Of a stretch of 8,564 nt of DNA, positions 1-6,700 are shown one piece after another; position 1 is the first letter of the stretch, and each line of letters starts with the position of its first letter. Below the pieces are notes generated by a model. That model had not been told where the DNA came from and searched no databases. It saw only the letters and a program-made list of their open reading frames with translations. Origin of the DNA: Planctomycetota bacterium. Its GTDB lineage: Bacteria > JAJVIF01 > JAPKYR01. The translations under genes were made by a program, and so were the position numbers. The DNA lies in the NCBI GenBank assembly GCA_030673355.1, contig DAOVJF010000094.1:1-8564 (forward strand), written 5' to 3'.

Positions 1-230
1 AGCCGCAAGCATGACCTTTCAAATGTTGTGCCAATACGGATTAAGAGCCTGAAAATAGTCTCTAAAAAGAGAAAAATTTCACAAAGTCCTGGTTTGCCAG
101 GTAAATCGCGATAAAAATACGGAAAATCGCACGGTTCGGGCAATCATTGAAAGAAAATATCAGGTTGAATCAGAGGAAATGTTGATGATATTTGAATCGG
201 CGGGGAATTTTTCCCCACCCAGGGCGGCTA
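1..230. other. Non-coding flank downstream of the response regulator
   Basis: No gene can be supported here. Reading frames on both strands are short and lack ribosome binding sites. The plus-strand frame open from base 1 ends at a TAA at 112-114 and gives only 37 residues with no recognisable family. The stretch is fairly AT-rich and contains two small inverted repeats, at 88-101 (CCTGG, loop TTTG, CCAGG) and at 199-219. The second is listed separately because it follows the response regulator stop codon. Confidence 0.6.
199..219 (-). terminator. Hairpin after the two-component operon, possible terminator
   Basis: Read on the minus strand, this is a 9-bp stem (GGTGGGGAA / TTCCCCGCC, one U-G wobble) around an AAA loop. 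It starts 11 bases beyond the response regulator stop codon at 231-233. Position and stability suit an end-of-operon signal. However, the bases after the stem on the minus strand (GATTCAAATATC) do not form a U-tract, so a classical intrinsic terminator is not shown. It could instead protect the 3' end of the mRNA. Confidence 0.35.
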
Positions 231-1583
231 CTATTTATCAGGCAGATCAGAGGCTTTGAGCTTCTCTCTAAGCGTTTTTCTATCGATCCCAAGAATTCTG
301 GCAGCCTGTGTTTTATTCCCATCGACGCTGGCAAGCACCTTGCGAATATACTCGGCTTCGACCTGGGCAAGGCTTCTATCAAGCCCGGCAGTATTATTTA
401 CAGAGAAACGCATCAGTGAAGGGAAATCATGAACGCCAATTACATCCCCATCGGTCATGACAACAAGCTGTTGGATCAGGTTCTGAAGCTCACGGACATT
501 CCCGGGCCAGGAGTAGTTCATCAGGGCACGCAATGCATCGTCGCTATACGAGGGCGGCGTCCTGCTCGACTCCTCGGCGAATTTCCTCGTGAAATGATTA
601 ACCAGAACAAGGATATCTTCTTTTCTCTGGCTGAGTGGAGGCATGGCAATATTGACGACATTCAGCCTGTAGTACAGATCCTCCCGAAACGAGCCGTTTT
701 CGACCAGCTTCAGGAGGTCCTTATTCGTAGCAGCCAGGATTCTTACATCAACTTTACGGGGCTTTGTAGAACCCACCATACAGATTTCCTTGTCCTGCAG
801 CACCCGAAGGAGCTTCACCTGCATAGCGAGGCTCATTTCACCCACTTCATCGAGGAAAATTGTGCCGCCATCGGCAGTCAGGAAGAAACCTGCACGGGTT
901 TCATTGGCCCCGGTGAAAGCGCCCTTTACATAACCGAAGAGTTCGCTTTCGAGAAGGCTCTCGGGGATACCGCCGCAGTTCACCGGAACAAACGGAGATG
1001 AAGCCCTGGGGCTTGAATAATGTATGGCCCGCGCAACGAGTTCCTTTCCGGTGCCGCTTTCGCCATATATCAGCACAGTAGCGGTTGTCGAAGCCACTTT
1101 ATCAATAGCATTGTGAACTTTAAACATTCCATTCGAACTTCCGATCATGCCGCGCGATTCAAACGAACCAACATTCAGGGGGGCTTCTGCAGTCCTGCGC
1201 ATATGCAGTTTCTCAAGCGCTGTCTGAACAGCACTCAGGAGTTCTTTATCTGTAAACGGCTTGGACAAATATTCTTCGGCTCCGGCCTTGACCGCTTCCA
1301 CCGCTCCCCCGACAGTGGCATAGCCGGTGATCATCATGACCTCGGTATCCTTGTAATTTTCTCTGATATGCCTAATCAGATCGAGTCCGCTGACCTTGGG
1401 CATTTTCAGATCGGTGATAACGAGGTCGAGGGTGTTGGACTCAAGTGTCGTGATCGCCTCGACGACATTTAATGCGGTGAATACATGATAACCCTCTCTG
1501 GTAAGATTCCTCCGAATAACTTCCAGGGTGGGTTCGGAGTCATCCACAACCAAAATGCTTTCCTTCTCAATCTGCGGTTTCAT
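231..1583 (-). CDS. NtrC-family sigma-54-dependent response regulator
   Basis: This 450-residue protein has the three standard domains of the NtrC family. The receiver (about 8-122) has acidic residues D14 and D15, phospho-acceptor D58 (in ITDLKMP), T86 and K108. The AAA+ activator domain (about 145-375) has Walker A GESGTGKE at 174-181, the sigma-54-contacting GAFTGA loop at 221-226, Walker B TIFLDE at 241-246, arginines R300 and R306 in the FREDLYYRLN segment, and the sensor II motif WPGNVREL at 359-366. A Fis-type helix-turn-helix sits at about 405-445 (NKTQAARILGIDRKTLREKL). All key residues are present, so it should work as a phosphorylation-controlled activator of sigma-54 RNA polymerase. 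I chose the ATG at 1583 because GAGGG lies 8 bases upstream and the receiver fold begins at once; an in-frame ATG at 1634 would add 17 unrelated residues. It overlaps the kinase gene by 17 bases, which points to translational coupling and a cognate pair. Its regulon cannot be told from the sequence. Confidence 0.95.
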   Translation of the reverse strand: MKPQIEKESILVVDDSEPTLEVIRRNLTREGYHVFTALNVVEAITTLESNTLDLVITDLKMPKVSGLDLIRHIRENYKDTEVMMITGYATVGGAVEAVKAGAEEYLSKPFTDKELLSAVQTALEKLHMRRTAEAPLNVGSFESRGMIGSSNGMFKVHNAIDKVASTTATVLIYGESGTGKELVARAIHYSSPRASSPFVPVNCGGIPESLLESELFGYVKGAFTGANETRAGFFLTADGGTIFLDEVGEMSLAMQVKLLRVLQDKEICMVGSTKPRKVDVRILAATNKDLLKLVENGSFREDLYYRLNVVNIAMPPLSQRKEDILVLVNHFTRKFAEESSRTPPSYSDDALRALMNYSWPGNVRELQNLIQQLVVMTDGDVIGVHDFPSLMRFSVNNTAGLDRSLAQVEAEYIRKVLASVDGNKTQAARILGIDRKTLREKLKASDLPDK

Positions 1584-3324
1584 TAATATTTCCCTCGATG
1601 TTGCCGGAGCCTTCAATGGGAATCCGAATTTCAAAACTGCTGCCTTTATCGACGGTGCTGTGTACTTTTATAGTCCCGCCGTGTGAAGTTACAATGCCAT
1701 GGACCACCGGGAGACCAAGACCGGTACCTTCGTCAATGTCCTTTGTAGTAAAGAATGGAATAAACAACTGCTTTTTCACATCATCGCTCATGCCGATCCC
1801 GGTATCTTTTACAACAATGCTGATATCATCCCCTGTGGCTTTTGTAATTATTAAAATTTTGCCGCCATCGGGCATCGCCTGGATGGCATTGACGATAAGA
1901 TTGACAAGCACCTGCTGCATTTGAGCCCGATTGGCGGTAATCTCGGGTAAATCGGGAGCAAGTGAACGAACCAGATCGATTCCCGAATTGGAACAACGAG
2001 TCTCAAGAAATAACAGCCCCTCTTCAATCACCTGATTCAAATCGATCCTGCTTTTATCAGTGGGCAACTGCCGTGCAAACAGCATGAGTTTTCTCACAAT
2101 TTCACGGGCATGCATGGATGCTGTGACAATCTTGTCGATATCACATTTCACATCACCATGAAGCCCCTCATGCTTGAGAATGAGTTGGGCAAATCCAAGG
2201 ATATTGCCGAGGGGCTCATTGAATTCATGAGCAACACCGGCGGCAAGCTGCCCGATCGTTGCAAGCCTGTCGGCGTGCCTTAATTGATCCTGAAGTTTGA
2301 GCCTGTCGGTTTCCGCTATTCTCCGCTCGATTATCCGCGCCACCTGTTTTGATATTGCATCGAGCAGGTTCCGTTCTTCCTCCAGAAACGGACCCTCACC
2401 AAGCTCCGGCATCTCCATAGAGTATGCAACCTCGATAACCCCTCGTTTCTCACCTTTAACTAAAATATCCTCTATTTGTCTCTGCCATTTATCCTGAAAA
2501 TCGGAAGTTGAATATGAGTGTTCATCATAAATTATCCTTCCATGCGTAACTTCAGGATATTGCCAGCCTCGCGGAAGAATTTCCGCGATACCTTGCAGGA
2601 CCTCGTCCAGAGCAATATCAGACTGAACGGATATCCTGGCAATATCATACAGGCACGAAAGCTCCTTTACACGCTCACGCAACGCGGCTTGAGTGCTCTC
2701 GTTCACCAGGGCAATACCAAGGGTCTGAGCAATGCCCTCATAAAACTCAATATCCTTTTCACCAAAGAAATTCACCTGCCTGCTTTTCATCTGCAGAAGC
2801 CCGATATTCTCCCCGGCTGTCATAAGGGGAATCAGAGTAAGAGAATTATATTCCGTAGAGGGGCTTGCCTTGTCGCCAGGCGGTTTCTGTCCGGTGGCAA
2901 TAAAATCATCCGGTATATCCTTTACATCACCAATCCAAAAACTACCTTTCTTTGTCATGTATCGCGACGATGATTCCATTTTTCCCAACAGCACTTTTTG
3001 AATCAGAGGATCGCTTACGTCTACATTGCTACTCGATCCATTCCCCTCTTCAACGCCGGGTTTCATTACATCGAATGTAAATGATTCCTCACGTACCCTG
3101 GCCGCCTCACCGTAATAATTTACAAGATCATCGGCAGTATAAATCCCTATAACGTCACAGCCGGTGAAATCCAACAGGATCCCGGTTATTTGTCTCAGGA
3201 AATCACTAATGGAGCTTCCCAGATTTGCATGTTGAAGGATACGCAGCGAGAGCGAGTGTAACTCCTCGACAGACCTTCGCTCAGGCGAGGCGTCTCCAGG
3301 ATCATTTGATGACTGCTTTTTCAT
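1567..3324 (-). CDS. GAF-domain sensor histidine kinase
   Basis: This 585-residue kinase begins with a polar leader and a GAF-like sensor domain (about 22-208). A helical linker follows, then a second, more divergent GAF-like segment (about 222-335) that starts LRERVKELSCLYDIAR. A coiled linker (about 330-352) leads into the HisKA dimerisation domain with the phospho-acceptor H366 in GVAHEFNEPLG. The HATPase domain has an N-box with N475 and N479 (QVLVNLIVNA), a G1 box DTGIGM at 507-512, the F-box stretch FIPFFTTK (521-528) and a G2 box GTGLGL at 533-538. All catalytic boxes are intact. There is no receiver or PAS domain. From this start there is no membrane segment, so it should be a soluble kinase sensing a cytoplasmic ligand or redox cue; the ligand is unknown. 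The ATG at 3324 has TGAGG 5 bases upstream. The frame stays open to an ATG at 3486 without a ribosome binding site; that longer form would add a hydrophobic stretch. It overlaps the downstream NtrC-class regulator, its likely partner. Confidence 0.94.
   Translation of the reverse strand: MKKQSSNDPGDASPERRSVEELHSLSLRILQHANLGSSISDFLRQITGILLDFTGCDVIGIYTADDLVNYYGEAARVREESFTFDVMKPGVEEGNGSSSNVDVSDPLIQKVLLGKMESSSRYMTKKGSFWIGDVKDIPDDFIATGQKPPGDKASPSTEYNSLTLIPLMTAGENIGLLQMKSRQVNFFGEKDIEFYEGIAQTLGIALVNESTQAALRERVKELSCLYDIARISVQSDIALDEVLQGIAEILPRGWQYPEVTHGRIIYDEHSYSTSDFQDKWQRQIEDILVKGEKRGVIEVAYSMEMPELGEGPFLEEERNLLDAISKQVARIIERRIAETDRLKLQDQLRHADRLATIGQLAAGVAHEFNEPLGNILGFAQLILKHEGLHGDVKCDIDKIVTASMHAREIVRKLMLFARQLPTDKSRIDLNQVIEEGLLFLETRCSNSGIDLVRSLAPDLPEITANRAQMQQVLVNLIVNAIQAMPDGGKILIITKATGDDISIVVKDTGIGMSDDVKKQLFIPFFTTKDIDEGTGLGLPVVHGIVTSHGGTIKVHSTVDKGSSFEIRIPIEGSGNIEGNINETAD
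1592..1596 (-). promoter_or_regulatory. Ribosome binding site of the response regulator
   Basis: On the minus strand GAGGG lies 8 bases before the ATG at 1583, inside the last codons of the kinase gene. It decides the start in favour of 1583 over the in-frame ATG at 1634. Confidence 0.75.
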
Positions 3325-3329
3325 GCCAA

Positions 3330-3334
3330 CCTCA
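3330..3334 (-). promoter_or_regulatory. Ribosome binding site of the histidine kinase
   Basis: On the minus strand TGAGG lies 5 bases before the ATG at 3324. The in-frame ATGs further upstream at 3423 and 3486 have no comparable site, so this motif is the main reason for choosing the shorter, soluble form of the kinase. Confidence 0.7.
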
Positions 3335-3377
3335 ATGTTAGATTGGGTTGCATGAAATGTAAAGAGGAGATAAACAA

Positions 3378-3404
3378 AACATATCAAGGTCAGAAATGTT
3401 TCAA
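3378..3404 (-). promoter_or_regulatory. Weak sigma-70-like promoter candidate for the kinase operon
   Basis: On the minus strand TTGAAA (3404-3399, 5 of 6 to the -35 consensus) is followed after 15 bases by TATGTT (3383-3378, 4 of 6 to the -10). A TG lies one base upstream of the -10, giving an extended -10 motif. Transcription would start about 45-50 bases before the kinase ATG at 3324. The 15-base spacer is short, so this is only a candidate. If it is real, the longer kinase frame from 3423 or 3486 could not be translated from this transcript. Confidence 0.25.
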
Positions 3405-3559
3405 GCGGTATCGGGAAGTGCATGCCGGGGTTTACGATTAGCCAGACCCTTCTACCCTTCGTGTGCAACCGGAAGATTTGCGGCATGGTCGTTAAAGCGG
3501 GTTGCGTGGATTATTAGATATGACACCCCGAAACAGGTACAATACAAACCAATATTCAA

Positions 3560-3699
3560 GGGGCTGTTGAAAAAGTGGTTAGACTGAAAAATCACAAGGG
3601 GTCAAAACTTCCGATACCACTCTCCATGCGGACGGGCCGTCCGCGGTACAGCAGGCCGGCGTCCTGCGCTACGGGATTTAGTACTTTATCAACAGCTCC
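3560..3699. mobile_element. MITE-like non-autonomous element with terminal inverted repeats and TCAA target duplication
   Basis: The left end GGGGCTGTTGAAAAAGT (3560-3576) matches the reverse complement of the right end (3683-3699, GGAGCTGTTGATAAAGT) at 15 of 17 positions. The element is flanked by TCAA at 3556-3559 and TCAA at 3700-3703, as expected for a 4-base target duplication; the repeat can also be read as TCAAG if the boundary is moved by one base. The 140-bp interior has no open frame that could be a transposase, so it would depend on a transposase supplied in trans. Its core is GC-rich and palindromic, unlike the AT-rich flanks. I cannot name the IS family that mobilises it. A diverged remnant of an internally deleted IS is the main alternative. 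Confidence 0.7.
3628..3667. repeat. GC-rich double palindrome in the core of the element
   Basis: Two adjacent palindromes lie here. The first (3628-3644) is GCGGACGG, a central G, then CCGTCCGC, a perfect 8-base inverted repeat. The second (3651-3667) pairs GCAGG with CCTGC, and its pairing can extend imperfectly into the flanking CGGTA (3644-3648) and TACGG (3670-3674). In RNA either strand would form two stacked stem-loops. This resembles the palindromic cores of REP or MITE repeats. Confidence 0.6.
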
Positions 3700-3740
3700 T
3701 CAAGGAAGGTATTTTTTCTGATTGCCGGCTAACACTCCAC

Positions 3741-3746
3741 AGGAGG
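3741..3746 (+). promoter_or_regulatory. Strong ribosome binding site of the large secreted protein gene
   Basis: AGGAGG lies 6 bases before the ATG at 3753, an optimal Shine-Dalgarno sequence and spacing. It fixes the start, and the codons that follow directly encode a signal peptide. Confidence 0.88.
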
Positions 3747-3752
3747 AAAAAA

Positions 3753-6700
3753 ATGCATAAAAGCTTTCTACGTATCCTGCTTTGCCTGACAACGGTTATC
3801 CTGCTCGTCCCAAATAATTCAACTGCAGAGACCGGACCGGACCCGGACCCTTATGAAACCTACACATTTGAAAGGGAAATACGGCTCGCACCCGGGGAAT
3901 TCTATGCTGTGATCTACAATAATGACCGAAAAGAATTCACCGAGACCGAACCCGACCGCGGTTACGAGGGCCTTCCCGACAGCGCCCTCAGACAGGTCCT
4001 TCGCTCTCCTCTATGGCTAAGAGAAAAATTCATCGACAGGCTTGTCGACCTTTACTATAACGATATCGATGTGGGCGATGACGCTGTACCTGTGTTTCGG
4101 GATGTCAATGGTGATGAGCTGAGAGACCTTATAGTCGGCAACGCGGATGGCGAAATCAAATGCTTCCTGGCTCCATACTTCAGGGAGAATCAGGATTTTG
4201 AGACTGGCGATATCGGAACACCTGCAGTCGCGGAAGGGCAGGGGTTTAGTTTGACCGGGGCAGAAGATGGATCAATTACTGTAATTACAGATGGAGAAAT
4301 CGATACACAACTTCAGGATAACCTTAACCGCATAAAAGTAGAAGGGAACTCATGTCCAATCTTTGAGGATGTCAACGGCGATTATTTGCCCGACCTTTTA
4401 ATTGGCTCATCCGATGGCACCATCAGCGTCTATGAAAATTTCGGCACAAAAGAAAAATGGTGGTTCGTTTCATTCAATACTGAAACCGACCGGAGATTCG
4501 ATGACGATATCGGCTACCTTTCATCACCGAGCATAATGGATGTCGACAACGATGGGATAAACGATATCGTGAGCGGCGCTAAAGACATGCAGGGATTGAA
4601 AATCTATTACGGTCCCAATTACGCCGAAACAGGCGGTTTTAACTATGATGGCGCTTATGAAAACCGCTTCGATGGCGCTATCGTTCCGGCGCTTGGCGAC
4701 TTTAACGGCGATGGCCGGTGCGACCATGCAATAGGTTTCGAAGACGGCGCGGTGCATGTATTCATCACCGACCGGGATAACGTATCCCACTACAGTGAAA
4801 ATTTTTCAAGAGGAATAAATGTCCCGGGATTCGCTACACCCTGTTCAGCCGATTTCGATGGCGATGGGATTTACGACCTGATAGTTGGCGCAGGCGATGG
4901 GAAACTCTATTTTTTCAAAGGCACTGGAAATGGATTTGAAATGCTCGATGGTGTTTTCGATGAAATTGAATTTGGGGAATACCCTTCACCTGCCGGATTC
5001 GATTTCAATCGCGATTCCAGTACAGACCTCGTGGTCGGAAACCGCGCCGGTGAAATCAAAGTTTTCCTGGCACCCGGCTGGATTGAGATCGAACGCGGCC
5101 TTGGACTTGTTAACTCGGGAAATTTCACCTCCCCGGCCTTCGGCGACCTAACCGGCGACAATATTCCGGAACTCCTCATCGGTTCGATCGACGGGACCTT
5201 CCGTTATTACGAAGGCCAGGGTGCATCATGGACCGAGTGTTACTCATGGCAGTTCCATCAAATGTTCAGCGGTGGAGGGGTTGAAAGTTATATTGAACGG
5301 ACGCATCCGGAAGCTACCCTCTTTCGCGGCATGAACGATGACGAGGCGCTGGACGCATTCCTCGAAATTTTCGGTAACTGCGCCGATGAATATTTCGATG
5401 AGGTTGTCTTCGCTTTCTCCAACATACAAACCGAAATGCTCCGGACGATGAGCCGTCTTAATAACGCCGATCTTCTCCTTGAAAATGCGCGAGCCATCTA
5501 TGATTTCGCGTCCCGGGTTAATTACGCAAATATCAGGGAAAAAGGGGATTACACAACCATCGAGTATGTCTCCGAAGATGGCGCGCTCCTTGAGATGCCT
5601 CGCGATATCTACTACTGGTGGGTTGTACATCCCGTGGTCGAGTATGAAATTCCCGCGCGTATCGACGCATCGTACTTCCGGCATGACGCTGAATTTTACG
5701 GCATTACAGAAGAGGAATGGACACGAAAAGAAATTACGGCCGATGAATTTGAGCACACGCCGGACGCGTATTTCTGGCGGACTTTCCTGCCGGTTGACAG
5801 GCGCTACGGTATGAACCTGCTCGATGTCGTCGAACCCGCTGAAAATATCAGGGAAGCGGCCTATTTAATCGCCGACTGGATCACATATTCCGGTTCGAGA
5901 ACTGGACGCTGGAACGAATACGGTTTGCAAAGCAGCGATCTCCAGCCTCTTGTCATCTACGAGAAAAATTATGGTTCCTGCGGCGAGCAGGCGATGATGG
6001 GTGTCGCATTTTCACGAACCGCGCTTATCCCGAACGCGCCTGTGGGATGCTCTGGCGAGGATCACGCATGGAACGAGTGGTGGATGGATGGGCAATGGTA
6101 TCAATGGGACCTCAGCCACGCAATTACAGGTCTCGGACATCCATGGAATGAGAGGCGCGGACACACCGGCACACCCCTCCTCTCTATTACACGACGCAGG
6201 GGGGACGGGCTGGTGCAAAATTCAACAACCCGTCCGGTCAATCCACCGGGTTCAAACTACAATCCCGATAATGCCCCGGGATATACCGAAGTCGGACATG
6301 TGACGATCAGGGTGGTTGACGAAATTGACGAACCTGTCGAGGGCGCGCTGGTGGTCATAAGAAGCAAGTGGAATAACTACTACCGCACTTCTATCTGGGA
6401 TTACACGGATCCTGAGGGTTATTGCCATCTGGAGCTTGGCAATCCTGCCACCGGTTCATGTGTTGTGGATGTCATCACACCGCTTGGAAATACCGGCACC
6501 GAATATTTTATCGTCAGGGAAAACGAGGAGTGCGAATACACATACACACTACCGGGACGTTTTAACGGGAGAATTTTGGATTCATCATCGTTCGGTACAC
6601 GCGATTCCACTTCGAATAATCTCGAAGTCTCCATAAACGTGATTGAGGAAGAACAAAGGCCGCAAAATTTTTCGACCGGAAGGGGTACATCCCTTGCTGG

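Larger units (their letters stand above)
3325..3752. other. Divergent intergenic region
   Basis: This 428-base region separates the minus-strand kinase operon from the plus-strand large gene. It holds the kinase ribosome binding site and weak promoter candidate, an AT-rich stretch that also reads as a hydrophobic extension of the kinase frame, a 140-bp MITE-like element (3560-3699), and the ribosome binding site of the large gene. I see no convincing sigma-54 promoter (GG-N10-GC in a proper context) and no clear sigma-70 promoter for the large gene. Any such promoter must be weak, lie inside the inserted element, or use a factor I do not recognise. Confidence 0.7.

Noticed and set aside
1..12. 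Possible minus-strand gene start (ATG at 12-10) leaving the window
   Set aside because: Only four codons are visible and the purine-rich AAAGG before it is too close to the ATG to be a convincing ribosome binding site.
1..114. Possible C-terminal end of a gene entering from the left on the plus strand
   Set aside because: The frame is only 37 codons, Lys/Arg/Ser-rich with no recognisable motif. Its composition looks like non-coding AT-rich sequence.
429..1001. 190-codon plus-strand open frame opposite the response regulator
   Set aside because: It lies antisense to the AAA+ domain whose motifs are all intact, and its own translation shows no family features or ribosome binding site.
3396..3587. 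63-codon plus-strand open frame in the intergenic region
   Set aside because: It has no ribosome binding site, runs into the left end of the MITE-like element and encodes no recognisable protein.
3654..3667. GG-N10-GC spacing resembling a sigma-54 promoter
   Set aside because: Only the GG and GC dinucleotides fit. The rest does not match TGGCAC-N5-TTGC, and the site falls inside a GC-rich palindrome where such spacing is expected by chance.
4524..4790. Minus-strand frame inside the large gene (and others at 4907-5179, 5244-5756, 7124-7390 and 7550-8032)
   Set aside because: All are antisense to a continuous frame with clear propeller, transglutaminase and Ig-like motifs.
5479..5814. Plus-strand frames in other phases inside the large gene (also 6001-6303, 6643-7080, 7213-7476 and 7750-7983)
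   Set aside because: They are out-of-phase shadows of the large gene. The main frame has no stop across them and carries conserved catalytic motifs.
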